A stretch of 64,000 bases of DNA, taken from positions 176,423 through 240,422 of the forward strand of contig CAJNOL010000047.1 in assembly GCA_905250125.1 (NCBI GenBank), in the 5' to 3' direction. Below, in pieces: positions 1-12,370 of the stretch; within the stretch, counting starts at the first letter, position 1; each line of letters starts with the position of its first letter. The notes below the pieces were generated by a model. It had not been told where the DNA came from. It saw only the letters and a program-made list of their open reading frames with translations, and searched no databases. The stretch is from Rotaria sordida (lineage: Eukaryota; Rotifera; Eurotatoria; Philodinida; Philodinidae). A program made the translations under genes and the position numbers.

Positions 1-1085
1 GCAAAGATAATTACTCGTTATCTTGAAAAAATTCGAGAGCGTGAGAAAAACATTCATTCCTCCAGCTTTTTTTTTTAGTTTGTCAACTTAAGGTATGTAT
101 AAATATATGTGACAGCTGTGACATTTTCAAGTCAGTTATAAGACTAGACGAATAACTCTATCGATAAGCATGGTAATAAGAGACTTGTATAGACTGAGAA
201 TGATGACAATGACTCTTGCGTTACTCGATACAAACTATATGCACACATACACAAATATGATTGTACTTGTTGTTGTTTGATAAAGATGCGTATAGACATA
301 TGACACGTTCATTATGAAGAGAAGTGATTGTATTTGTGTGATGCCCAAAAAATGAAATCTTACAATTTCTTTTAGTATTTACTCAAATAATAAGAAATTT
401 TTCTTTGTCTTGAAGTCATAGAAGTTCAAAAGAATAACGTCTTCAACTAGGTAATAGTAAAAAAATTAACTTTTAATTATCGTTTCATGCCACTTATACT
501 TTTTTTTATATTCCTTTTACTATGAAGCAAAAAGAAAAAGTAGACGTGCACTAAGTTTAAGTAGTGCATACATTTAAAGATAAAATAAAAAAAAAATGAA
601 AAGATATACACATTTTTCTATTACTTTATTAACTATAATGGTATGTGACACAACAGATCTATTATAGTCACTATTTTTATGGCATTTTTTTTTTTAGAGA
701 GAAAGAGACTCTCGCACTTTTCTCTTATGCACTTTCTCTTTCTGTCTGGCTCTCTCTCTCTCTCCCTCTCTACTAAATATCAAACGATAAAAAGTAACAA
801 ATTGATCGGTTGGCAGCTAATAAAACGAAAAATTATAGGAGATTTTTGACGTTCTTATTTATTATCGTTTTTCTAAATAATATTTTATATTTATATATTT
901 ACAGAACAGTCGGTTGGTATATGACAAAATCTTTACTAATGGTTCTCTTAACATTTATTCTTTCTTTTTTTTTTTTATTGTCTGTTTTCAGATATTTATG
1001 TTGTGGAATATAACTAACCATCAGTTTGAATAACAAATCACAATTACATTAGACTTGTATATAAATAAATCAGTTTTATTTTACA
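1..1085. other. Non-coding flank upstream of the RhoGAP/START gene
   Basis: No convincing coding sequence is seen. The stretch is AT-rich, with poly-T runs and a CT-rich tract near 744-776. An open frame at 810-1013 begins with TTG rather than ATG and encodes only hydrophobic, low-complexity residues. An in-frame TAA at 1062-1064 precedes the ATG at 1086, which supports that ATG as the first codon of the next gene. The region probably holds its promoter and 5' UTR. Confidence 0.5.
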
Positions 1086-2259
1086 ATGACATCAAATCTA
1101 ATAGATAAAGATTCGATTCATTCATCATCATCATCATCAATAATAGTTCATGATAATTATAGAGAAAAATCTTTACTATTATCTTGTTGTGGTTGTTCTC
1201 GAACATATAAAAATTCTCAATCATTACTAAGAACAGTAGAAGATACAAATTTAAATGAACAACAATGTTTTTTCAAACGAATACAATTTTTTAAAGGTTT
1301 GAATAGATGACATACGTTTTCTTTTCTTTTTCCTCTAAATTCAATGAAAAAAGGAATATTTTTTGATTACATTTATATACGAGATATTAAATTGTATCAA
1401 TCATTTGAAAATTTTATGACAATTCTATCTGTATAAAATTAGAGATTTTAGACGTCATATTTTAATTTAGATAAAAAAAAAACTAATGAATTTTCTCTGT
1501 TTTATCTATAGCCAAAAAGCGAAAACGTTCGGCTCGTAAACAATACCAAGAAACAGTATCATTCGAATCAACAGCTGCTAATGGTTGTCTTGTAATTGAA
1601 ACCGAGAAATTATCAAATGATAATGAAAAACAACAATCAAATATTACTCTACCATCATCATCTGAATTTCATAGGGATTTATTCATGAAATATTCTCATC
1701 GTCCACTACGTAATTCTCAATCGATACCATATCTTAATCAATTTGATACTATGCGTAATTTAAATAATAGTATTGATTCATATTCATTTACGGATATTGA
1801 AGTAGCATCATCAATAAATGAAGAAAATAATGAACAAATATGTATTAATCAATGTACAACACCAATAAGTATTGTTTCAAATAATTTTTCATTCGCAACA
1901 ACAAATCTTTCAACATATTCAACTCAAAGTTTACTTCGAAAACTTCTTGATAAAGCTCAAGTTCTCGATGAATATTACAATAATATTGTTAATAGAAATG
2001 CCAATCAAACATTATCATTTCTATCAAAATCATCAAATTCATTATTAGGTCGATCAAATGCAACATCATGTTCAGTTCTTCATCGATTTCAATCTAATGA
2101 TAGTTTTAAAAAATCATCACGAAGAAAATATCATCATTTTAATGATAGTTCAAGATGTAATTTATATACTGATGAAGATAATATATTACGTGAATTAATA
2201 CGTTTTAATAATGATATTGATCTTATTTTATCACGTCTTGAAATGGAAGGTGAAAATTT

Positions 2260-2290
<31 letters not shown>

Positions 2291-5200
2291 ACAACTAATC
2301 ATTCATTATCTAATGAAAATCTTATTCAAGAAACAAATATCAATCCAACTGATGATACTATCCTTGATGTTAACCCACAAACCAATGATCAGTATGTTTC
2401 TCTCTCTCTCCTTCTTTTTTTTTGCTTTATCAATCTATCTTTTCTTATCTATGACTAACATAAATATGATTCGATATATGTGTTGAGCGATTGAGATATG
2501 ATTATTGTCAAATATCTGATCAAGATGAAACTAACTATGTTGTAAATCATTTGCATTCACAATCATCATTTAACTATTTTGGTAAAGTGAAATGATATTA
2601 TTATCCAATATAGTAGATCGCTCGTATATCAAAAAAAAAGAGAAAGAAAGAAATATTAACAAAATGATTCTATTTAAACAGTGTATGTATGTATGTATGT
2701 ATGAAGCTGTTAAATCAATATTTGTCTCTCATTTATAATAAATAAAAGGAAAGTACAATATTGCTCATAGACTAGCAGCAGTCGTTTATCTCGAGCATCA
2801 GTTGTCATCAACGATACAATCGATGAGTGTTGTAGTATCAAGAGGTAAATGTAAGCACGAATCACCTGCAGCAAAATACACTAAGTAAAAGAGAAGAATA
2901 CTACTTCAGACGAAGGTTGTTACTTCTATAATTCACTGTCTCTACCCCCCTCCTTCCTCCCTTTTTTTTCTTCTTCGCCTTCGCTTTCTTTTTACTACTT
3001 ATTGAAATACTTCACTGATCGCCAATACATTCAATACATTATTGACATGATCTTCAATTACATTAATTCTATAGACACATACAAATAAATTTGTTTGTTA
3101 AGTATCTCTCAATAGCTAGCTATACAGTTTCTTCGAAATAGATAGTTGAGTATGTCATGCTAGTTTATCTTTTTGATAAATTTTCCCAAAAATATTTTCT
3201 TCTATTAGTCATCAGTAACAGAATTGTTTATCATAGAAAAATGCAAGTGGGGAAAAAGAAGAAATTAGCAATACTCTTAATATACGTTATTTCTTCCTAT
3301 TACTCATATTCAATGATGCTGCAAAAAAAAAAAAAGAACAATTACCACAAGATACATAATATACATTCACTGGACGTTCTGATTAAAAATGTTCTATAAC
3401 TATAAAGCATACATTTCTATTTGCATACCAATCATCATAATCTTTTTTTTCTTTGTTATTACTATTGTACAAGTCAACAACGACGAATTCGAAGGTAATG
3501 TGCCATAGACAACGACGTAAGTCGATACAGTCTGATAAAAAGTTAGGCAAGCACGCGCACATATATACATAATAACCTATGTCTGTCTCTCTCTCTCTCT
3601 CTCTCCCTCCTAGGGTACTGATGGTGTCTTTTAGTCGATTGGGCATGTGTGCAGAATAGTTGCGTCATAAAGATCTGTCGTCAGTCGATGTAGAATGATA
3701 CAACAAATTTTCTTTTTTTTTTTTTTTCTTTCTTCTTTTTTTATACTCATGAGGATTAATATTCTTGTATCAGTAAGAATATAACTATAGTAGATAGAAA
3801 CTTGTTTTTTGTTATTCTATTTCGATTAATTGAATTTTTGAAAATTTCAAAATGATTCGAGAAATTTTTTCTTCTTTCGTCTACTCTTTTCATACGATGA
3901 CCTTCAATAGACATGAATCAGTAGGCTTCTTTTTTTTTTTTTCTTCTTTTTGTATGAACAAACAAGGTCAATATTTCAATGTGTACATGACTCTTTTTTC
4001 TTTTTCAATTAATTTCAATCAAGTTTGATATATTCAATCACTAAATAGAAATTTTTTTTCTCTATTATATTTTAGAGAAGAAATTGAACAGAAAAATTTA
4101 ATCGAAATAATCACAATGCGTACTGATAATAATAATGAAATAAATATTCATCTACTTTTATCAAATGATATTAATCGTTTACGAGAATCAGGTAAATAAA
4201 AATAATTTTTTTTTTTAATTTGAACATTATTTTTTTTTTTGTCTTAAAGCTTTATCAAAATTAATAAAAATGACTCAAGATAATTGTAATTCAGATAATG
4301 TACATAATTATGAAACAATGTAAATATGTGAAAATCTATTTACAGTAATAGATAAAAAACTCCTTCCCACTCCTTAGCTTCCATACATGCAGAAGATCTG
4401 GAAATTTATGTGCACATAGCTTCACCAAGAAAGTAGATCAGAAATATGAGGTCGTTCCAATAGCTTAAATGTAACAAGAATTACGATGGACGACGTCTAT
4501 TTTTAATCTGAAAAAATTATCTATTAAATTTTGTGTTTGTTTTTACCAAATACATGACTAATTTTTGGATATTTTTATTTGCAACTGAAATCTACTATGT
4601 AGTCTTTCATCATTGAAAAAGATCATGGAATTTTCTGCAATATTGTTATCTCCGAATGTCTTTAAGCTTTCGGCACTAATACGATGATTATTGGCATGCC
4701 TGTTTCTCTTTAGAAGAAGATTCTTTTCTGAAACTTCTAGGCAATAATTTGCAATTACAGACAAAGTTTTCCCAAAAAAAAGTTTGAGCTCGATTTACTG
4801 AAATATTAGTAAGTTACGATTTACAAATAGCATCAAAAAGTTTTGCATAGTCACAGTGAAATGACCATCATTCTAGCAATGGTTCAATGAAATTAATAGC
4901 ATGTGAAGATGAAACATGATCATAAATAATGAAGAATCGATTAGTTCATAAGACCTTTTCTTTTCAGAAGTATAAAGTTCACAGGACAAATCAGTGCTAT
5001 TCATTATCATCCATCATAATTCTCGTTATGTTTCAACAGTTGGGGTAAGATGATAGCTCTGATCTATATTCTTGGTGAATTATGTATACACAAATTTTCA
5101 GCACCTATACTAGCTGAGATTTATTAGAGAATTTTTTCTACTACTATAGCTTATTTATTATCGTACTTATTTCATTAGAACTCTTGTAAAATTACATAAA

Positions 5201-7029
5201 CTTCCAAAATCTACAACATGGAAAGGTAAACGTGTATTTGGTGTTCCATTACGTATATATCAACAAACAACAGGACATATTCTACCAATAGCAATAATAA
5301 ATGCATTACAATATATACGTACACATGCTAATAAATGTGATGGTTTATTTCGTAAGCCGGGTGTTAAATCTAAAATTGATCATTTACGTACACAAATTGA
5401 AGTAACAACTAATTATAATGATGAAAAACTTCTCGAAACAATTAAATTTGATGAATATCAACCATTTGTTGTTGCTGATGTTATTCGACAATATTTTCGT
5501 GAATTACCTGAATGTATTATACCACCATCAATAACACGTTTATTATGTGATTTATTTAAATGTAATAAAACTTTTTTTTTTTTTTATGGGAAAATAAAAA
5601 TCCAAGAATTATTTATTTGTAGGTGTAGCACAAGAAGAACAATTATTAGCAATACGTTATACATTTTTAATATTACCTGATGAAAGTCGTGAAGTACTTG
5701 AAACAATACTTCGATTTTTACTTGATGTTTCAATACGATCAGGAAATAATCAAGTAAGGCACAAAAACAAATACTCAATATATCATTTTGTCTTTATTAT
5801 TATGAAGATAACATGTCGAAATTTGGCACGTATTTTTCTTCCATCTGTCTTTCAATCTTTTTATGACATACATCATACATCATCAAAAATTCTTTGGTGG
5901 AAATGGAAAAAAGAAAAACAGGATACTATACAACAAGAAAATGAACGATTATTATTAGAACATTGTCTTATGACAATGATACTTAATGTTGATTTGCTTT
6001 GTCGAGTATGAAAATCAATAATTTTGTTTTTTTTTTTTTTACTTTTTTTTAATTGTAAACTTTATGTATCTAATAGATTCCAAGTACACTCACTGATGAA
6101 CTCAAATTGCCATCAGTAAGAAAGACACAACGACTTGATGAACTAGTTCGTAATGCATGTAATGGTGAATTTCATATGAAGAAATATATTTCAAAAAATT
6201 GTGAAGAATTTTTTCAAGTAAAAAAAAAATAATTGTATTTATTCAAACAATAATTTTTTTTTTTTATTGATAGCGTTTGTCAAATATAAAATTTAAAAAT
6301 GTTCAAACAAATATTGATGGTGTTAATATATCTATACATAAACCATCTATAACATCAACATTGAATACAAATGAAAATAATTTACCAATATGGAAATGTT
6401 CAATTGATATACCAAATACAAATGTCAAACAAGTTTATCAAAGAATATTAAATGAAAATTGTTTATGGAATAATCATTTTGCTGAAAGTCGAATAGTAGA
6501 AAAAATTGATGATGATAAAGAAATAGTGCAATATGTTATAAATTTACTTGATTTTATTCCTGTTCGATCATTTTGTGAATTTCGGTAATAGAATATTTTT
6601 TTTTTCGTTCAACTCTTAATAAAACAAAATTATTTTTTTTTTTTGAATAGTTTTTCCAAAAAAGTTACATTACGTTCGGCACCTGATGCAAATGCAATAC
6701 TTATTAGTGCTATATCAATTGATCATTTACAAAATCATTTTCTACCGGGTAGTATTGGTGTTACTTATAATATGCATTATTATTTAAAACCATCAACAAC
6801 ACAACCTGGTAATACGACAGTTACTCAAGTTGCTTGTGTAGATTACAGGTTTGTTAAGTTTTTTTTTTTTCTTACTTTATATTTGACAAAAAAGAAACAA
6901 CTTATTTTTCGATTATTTTTCAGTGGTCGATCAACACAATGGTATGAAAATGTATATGGTTCATTATTAGCTCATAATCTTATATCATTACGAGATACAT
7001 TTACTAATGCAAAAATTGTTCGAGTTTAA
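1086..7029 (+). CDS. DLC1/STARD8/STARD13-like Rho GTPase-activating protein (RhoGAP + START)
   Basis: Eleven exons assemble in frame: 1086-1296, 1512-2391, 4076-4191, 4250-4319, 5179-5561, 5623-5753, 5808-6005, 6077-6217, 6274-6584, 6651-6848 and 6924-7029, giving 914 aa. A RhoGAP domain spans about residues 445-620; its arginine finger is Arg484 in the motif GLFRKPGVKSK, very close to the DLC1 family motif. A START lipid-transfer fold spans about 705-914 and reaches the C-terminus, the DLC1 order. The N-terminal 420 residues are Ser/Asn-rich, with a basic patch AKKRKRSARK at the exon 1/2 join and a CAA-encoded polyQ run (about 2260-2289). Family role: switches off RhoA/Cdc42 at adhesions and in epithelial morphogenesis. 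No SAM domain is visible, unlike long vertebrate DLC1, so this may be a short isoform or a true loss. Introns 2 and 4 are long (1.7 and 0.86 kb). Domain call sure; orthology to one vertebrate paralog is not resolvable. Confidence 0.9.
2683..2704. repeat. (TATG)n microsatellite in intron
   Basis: About five tandem copies of a TATG tetranucleotide lie in intron 2 of the RhoGAP/START gene. Confidence 0.8.
3586..3606. repeat. (CT)n microsatellite in intron
   Basis: An uninterrupted CT dinucleotide run lies in intron 2 of the RhoGAP/START gene. A short frame on the opposite strand crosses it and is judged spurious. Confidence 0.8.
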
Positions 7030-7463
7030 AAATTTGTTTTACATTGATAAATGTCTTCATTGACATTCCTGATATTAAAAAAAAAAAAGAAGGAATATAT
7101 TTATTCTTCTTTAATGGTGTTCATTGTCAAAGGGTTTTTAATTGAATATGACTGATCTCCTAATATTATAAAAGGAGAGATGTTCTATTACTTAATCCTT
7201 ATTATTTTCTCAGGATACCGTCCTTCATTATTTTTCTCGACAAAACAACAAACAATATGCAATCCTTTATACACATTTAACCTTCTTTTTCTTATTGTTA
7301 TTACTTTTCTATCATTAACGATTTGTAATGTCAGTACACAGAAAAACAAAAACATAAAAGTACAACAAATAATACTTGTAATATAAACTCAAATCATACA
7401 CACGTGGATATAACATACATTATAGATAATACCTATCACACCGGTAACAAAAAGGAAAAAACC
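7030..7463. other. Intergenic, 3' ends of two convergent genes
   Basis: This gap lies downstream of the RhoGAP/START stop codon and downstream of the small minus-strand gene. It is AT-rich with A-runs near 7077-7090. I see no domain, RNA gene or repeat in it. Confidence 0.4.
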
Positions 7464-7709
7464 TCAAACAAGTGCTTCTTTTGTTTCATTGTATTTAATA
7501 ATACACCAATGTTGTTTATTTTTTGGACTTTGTTTTATAATTGTCAATGGTTTCGTACGAAAACTTCGACGTTGATATGCCATGGATGAAAATGATTTTA
7601 CACTATGATGTAAATTACTAAAACGACGTAATGTAGCCGGTGGTGTTTCAGATGTTGTATTTTGAGTTAAATAATAACAAGCTGAACGTTTACTGTAACA
7701 TGTGCCCAT
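7464..7709 (-). CDS. Small hypothetical protein with N-myristoylation/palmitoylation-like N-terminus
   Basis: A single-exon frame of 81 aa starts MGTCYSKRS. Gly2 followed by Cys4 and Ser6 is the classic signal for N-myristoylation plus palmitoylation, so a membrane-anchored protein is plausible. The rest is basic and Ser/Thr-rich with no recognised domain. Composition and codon use resemble the real exons nearby and the start is preceded by an A-rich leader, but the length is close to what chance allows in this genome. It converges on the RhoGAP/START gene. It may be a real small gene or a chance frame. Confidence 0.4.
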   Translation of the reverse strand: MGTCYSKRSACYYLTQNTTSETPPATLRRFSNLHHSVKSFSSMAYQRRSFRTKPLTIIKQSPKNKQHWCIIKYNETKEALV

Positions 7710-9835
7710 GTCTTTTTTTTTGTTTTTTTCTATTAGACTAGTTAAAACTAAAATATAAGACAGAATATGATAAGAAATTTTGAATTATAACAGACATGCA
7801 TCGTGTTATTGGTTGTCAATCATTGATTATGAATTAATAAAAATGTATGTGACCAGTAAATCTTGTCGGCTGTCAAGGTCACTTATGTATAGAATACAAA
7901 AAGAAAAAAAGAGTGACAATATGCACACACACGGTCAACTATAACACCTTTAACTGATGGCGATCGAATAAAGAAAAACACCTACTACTCTCGTACTCTC
8001 TTTTTCTAAGAGAGAGAGAGAGAGAGAGAGAGAAGAAAGAAATAAAAGAATAAGCGAAAGCGACCTAATGAGTGATAGAAGGTAACAAAAGAGAAAAGGA
8101 AGAATTTCTTTCTATACTAATGTTACAGACATTAAACATATACACAATCAATATTTTAGTCGAAATTCAATTTGAACATTATAGTCATTACGTAAAGTTC
8201 ATTCGATAATATATATCAATAATACCTATTGTCTGTCTGATAGAACATGAGTAAATATCAAATAACAACAAGATGTAGGCTTAACATACAACAAAAAATA
8301 TAAATAAATTGTTAATACATTAGTTCATGCTTTTTTCTTTTGTCATGAAAAACTAACTCTAAAATGATTTAATTAAATTTCAATCGCAATTTAACCTGAA
8401 ATGTTATGTGAGCAGTATGATTTAGCCTACAAGATTGTATATATCATTATTTGACCCTAGGATGTGGCTATGAATTTATGTATATTTATCAAATACAAAA
8501 ATTTGTTATCGTTATATCTTCTTGAATGAATTTGATAAATATCTATTGATTCGATATATTGATTAAAAAGATATAAAGTTAAATGTATATCAAGTAAAAT
8601 AAAAAACTTCGTTTGAATTAAATATGTTTAACTTTTCGTAATCACTAATATGTTAACAATAACGATAATAAAAATCGAAAATATTGTAGGAAATAAAAAA
8701 ACAAAGTTGATACACTGACAGTTATACTTGCACTTTAGCCTATTCTAATAATACTTTTTACCGTTGTCAAATCTATCATAGCCATAGCTACAATAATACT
8801 TGTAATTATAATAGCATCAAAAGTGATACCAATCCTAAATATAGTAATAGCAACTCTAGTAACTATAATAGCCATGATTGCTGCTGTTGTATCAGCTGCT
8901 TCAACCAATTGCAGCTGTCTCTTCGATGAGATGAATATTTTTTTGCAAAGGAATTTATAACTAAAATGATGATGAAGTTGGTAATAGCCATTTGAATTGA
9001 TAAGAATGAAGGAGTTCTGTCTTTCTTTTTTTTTTTTGGCACTATATAATGAATATATTTCTTTTTTATGATCTTGGGAAACAAATATCTGTTGCACATT
9101 ATTTATATATTCTGTTTGTCTTATTGTATAAAATCAAATATTGAACCTTCATTCATTCTCTTATTGTTATATGAAATATTTATTATAGATCTTTGCTCTC
9201 AAATTCAAATTGTTTGTTTTTTCGCATGCAATAGAAAAATATTTATTATGTATTAAGGCCACGGTCACATAGAGGGAACATCACATGCTACAATTAACCC
9301 TCTTTTAAAAGAAGACAGCTGTTAACAAATGCAAGTGTTGATATATTTTATGCACACATGACACTTATCTTATCTTTATTTTTTTTTTATATCACTGCGA
9401 CATACTTCTCATATTCGAATATTTACTTATTCATAGTAGCTATCGTTTGTCAATAGGGATTTAATTAATTTTATTTATTGGCATAACTATAAAAGATATA
9501 GAGATTGATTTACATATTGAATGATGTTGAATATGATCACTATCAAGTAAGATAGTCAGAAAACAAAGTATGGTTATTTATAGATGTTGGAACAACTTAT
9601 TAACAATGATTCATTGTCAAAGAAATCTATAAATTATATTGAGAATGCAAAGAATTACGGAGGAGTCGACAAACAAGATGTTGATGTCAATATAGAAGAA
9701 GACGATAACATGGAATAACTTTTGATATAGAACATAAACAACGAGAAAATACTCCTTGACCTAGTTATTAGAGTGCTTGATAGACATTAAAGATGTTATT
9801 TTTCTGTGTAAATTCATTGTCATCCATGTCAATTA
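7710..9835. other. Gene-poor intergenic stretch
   Basis: No supported gene. A GA microsatellite lies at 8009-8032. Around 8735-8900 the sequence has imperfect triplet periodicity that opens several overlapping frames on both strands; none resembles a known domain. A 44-codon acidic frame at 9584-9718 is intact but has no recognisable homology and is probably chance or a relic. Confidence 0.4.
8009..8032. repeat. (GA)n microsatellite
   Basis: Uninterrupted AG dinucleotide run of about 12 units in the intergenic region. Confidence 0.85.
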
Positions 9836-10770
9836 TATAGTGTGTCTCAAAAGTCTACCATAAAAAGAAAAGTGGATATCTCTTAATCAGTTTGAATGAT
9901 TTGTAAATTTTTTTTCTTGTAATATGATCATATATATTTTTTTAAACTTTTATTTCATATATTGTGTTTTAAAACCAATAGTTAAAAGAATTACAATTAA
10001 CTGAGATAAGAAAATTCATTCTTTTCGAAGTATTTAAAAAAAATACTGCAAAAAGTTTATTGTCGTTATTGATTATCTTTTTGAATTCAATCAGATCTTT
10101 ATATATATTGCATGCATATTGATTTCCATTTTATTCTTATCGATAAAACATATAAATGAAAAGCAGCTTCGTCGGAAGAAAACGAATTTTTTTTTATTGT
10201 TGATGTTCTTCAACATTAATATCAAATTTATATAATTTTGATATGATCTTGTGAATTTTTTCCGCGAAGTTGTTGGACAAATTATACATGGTATGGGTTC
10301 ATGAGAAGATATACAATCATAATTGGATGTGCTTTTGTTTCTAGAATAGAGCAGACTGTTGTTATAGTTCGAAACATTAAATAGTACCGTAGTTTTACAA
10401 ACATTACGAATTTCTTCGATTTTTTCTTCTGTGATCTCTGAAGATCTTTCGGAGTGTCGTCGATTTGATACTGTACAAGTGTTACACAAAAGCGTTGAAA
10501 AGTATCCCTAGTACAATCTATGTCTGATGTTTATATGTCAAATTTGACTTCAAATTTTTGTTTCACAATTAAAGATGACTCAAATTGGATTGTTAATAAA
10601 ACTATCTGAATTTTAATATCTGTAGGCACAGACATTTATCTGAAAATATGTATAAAAATAGAATCTCAAGGAGCATACTATCATATTATAAAAAAATTAT
10701 CTAAATCAATGAAATTGAATAAGATACATTCATGTTTTTTTTTCATGGCGAACTTTTGAGATATCCCCTG
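9836..10770 (-). mobile_element. Degenerate Tc1/mariner (IS630-type) transposon with terminal inverted repeats
   Basis: Both ends carry related inverted repeats of about 30 bp: the left (about 9836-9865) and the reverse complement of the right (about 10741-10770) share CTCAAAAGT in the same position followed by CCAT and an A-run. The interior holds a broken minus-strand transposase (separate entry). At about 935 bp the element is shorter than an intact mariner-type element, and frames are interrupted, so it is non-autonomous and dead. Exact ends and the TA target duplication cannot be fixed by eye because the flank is itself AT-rich. Confidence 0.65.
10091..10489 (-). pseudogene. Broken mariner/IS630-type transposase
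   Basis: On the minus strand an N-terminal linker-like segment (SERSSEITEEKIEEIRN) is followed, after frameshifts, by a PYHV..FVQQL block and then SDEAAFHLY at about 10160-10186. The SDEA.FHL signature contains the second catalytic Asp region of IS630/Tc1-mariner DDE transposases, and P-Y-x-x-x-x-V-Q-Q-L is typical of the upstream region in this superfamily. Several stops and frame changes separate the blocks, so it cannot be active. It lies inside the inverted-repeat-bounded element described above. Confidence 0.6.
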
Positions 10771-11184
10771 TACTTTAATTGTTATCTATGGCCTTGTAAT
10801 GGCTCTGATTGAATGTAAAATTCTTCTTGTATCACTATCTAGAATTAGAAAGATAACAACAGCCGTCAAAGTGCATAAACTTTAATCTTTTAGTGTCAAG
10901 CACCTTTAATGAGTCCCCAACTCTAATCAAGTTTTCCTTCAAAATTTCACGATCGCAATCATCGTTGGAGAAGAGATCCATGCTGAGATCATCCCTGACA
11001 ATTGAAACTTTCCTGCACTTCAAGATTACAGCGAATGTGTTTTCCCGATGGTGGAACTTCTTGTGACTGATGTAGCACCATCTATATAAGCACGAATACT
11101 GGAATAAAAGTAGCAGTCATTACTGGAACTAGTGTTATATCATCTTGCAGTCGCTTGTCTGCAATATCATTTATGATTTATATT
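10771..11184. other. Intergenic; possible decayed coding fragment on the minus strand
   Basis: From about 11090 down to 10835 the minus strand keeps one open frame with balanced composition and GC above the surroundings, rich in charged residues. I recognise no domain. It could be a fragment of another transposon protein or chance. The rest of the gap shows nothing. Confidence 0.3.
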
Positions 11185-11387
11185 CCCATGTCCACGGGAA
11201 CGCTATTGGTACACGTGACATCACGCTGGTACGCTTCGTACGCATAACATCACGTCATGTGCTAGCTTCGTACGCATGACGTCACGCTTTGTACAGCTAC
11301 CGTAACGCGTGGCGTCACGTCTATGTTCGTCACGCGTTTCTGCCGTACGTGATGTCACGCGTACCGATGCATTCATGTGGACATGGG
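11185..11387. mobile_element. GC-rich 203-bp foldback/MITE-like element
   Basis: The two ends form about 40-bp inverted repeats: 11185-11225 against 11348-11387. Both begin CCCATGTCCAC and end GTGACATCACG, with a few mismatches between. The interior carries further copies of an ACATCACG/ACGTCACG motif at roughly 30-40 bp spacing plus several CGTACG and ACGCG steps, so the whole element is far more GC- and CpG-rich than its AT-rich flanks. It has no coding capacity. Structure and size fit a miniature inverted-repeat element; no clear target duplication is visible. Confidence 0.65.
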
Positions 11388-12370
11388 TTCTTAGTGTTGT
11401 TATGGAAGATAAACATCAATGAACATGTGCATGCATCAAACGTTAAGGAAATCCCGCTTTACGAAGTTTCGGACGGACGGTTCATCAGAAATATTTGAAA
11501 CTTCCAGGGTAGACAGATCTCGATGAGTAGAGCAAAAGTCATTGTAGACTCCAAATTCCGAAATACTTCTTTCTGGGAAATATCTATGTCGTAAAGGCTA
11601 AAAACCACCACCCCACTTTCTCAACTACAATACGTCGAATCGAGCTGAAAGTTTTTTTTTTTTTTTATAAATATCAGACACTGTTTGGGATGCATAATGC
11701 TTTTGATTTCTTTTTATTAGAGTTTTTTTTTGTAAAATCTGTAAGTTTCAGTTCTATCGAGCATATTATATTGGAGAAATCGCGGCAGTTTTGTACTTTT
11801 TTTGTATAAAAAATTGATTTCGAGAAAAATGAAAAACAAATTTTACTGTTTGTATCAGGACTTTTTTCTCCAATTAAACTGATCGAAAACTAACCGTGTT
11901 CAGCAATGTTAGAGATCAATGATCCATGCTCTCAGTATCTTTTGCAATGAGAAATAATCATTATCATTAGGAGAATTTTCCATACGAAGAATAAGCGTAG
12001 CACGAATTTTTAATTAACAATGAAGAGCCTTCAATTTTATGGCATTTAACAGAGTAGACTTCGAAGCTATATTAGCAATGAAAAACCAAAACTCGAAAAA
12101 AAAAAATCTTGATTTTAAAATCCGAATAGTTGAGCTTCCATTAAGGTGAAATATTATTTACTTTTTTAAATAAATAAAAAAGAATCAACATTTATATGAG
12201 TTTTTCTATTGACAATCAATTTAAGTAGTTGTTCGAATGTATTTTTTAATGCATTCTCTAATTAAATATTCCCTAGAGTTTTTTTTCCTTCTTTGGTTTA
12301 TATACTTCGTTTATCATCTAAAGAATAAAATAAAGCACTAGAAAAAGCATAGTCATTTAAAAAAAATTAA
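11388..12370. other. Intergenic, with one copy of a dispersed repeat
   Basis: No gene is seen. About 11517-11600 resembles 43409-43490: both carry ATCTCGATGAGT.GAG followed by similar spaced blocks (AGACT.C, CTTTCT, GAAATAT/GAGATAT). The remainder is AT-rich single-copy-looking sequence up to the 3' end of the intermediate filament gene. Confidence 0.4.

Noticed and set aside
810-1013. Frame with two hydrophobic segments upstream of the RhoGAP gene
   Set aside because: It starts with TTG, is built from T-rich low-complexity sequence and has no homology I recognise.
8735-9097. 120-aa minus-strand frame with Ile/Ala/Thr repeats
   Set aside because: It comes from an imperfect triplet-periodic stretch that is open in several frames on both strands; no domain, no consistent start.
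9584-9718. 44-codon acidic frame with ATG
   Set aside because: Coding-like composition, but too short, isolated and without homology to claim as a gene.
10835-11080. Possible FLYWCH-like or other transposon-protein fragment on the minus strand
   Set aside because: The frame contains Cys, Trp and His residues but they do not fit the spacing of a FLYWCH or other zinc finger, so I only note it as a possible decayed coding fragment.
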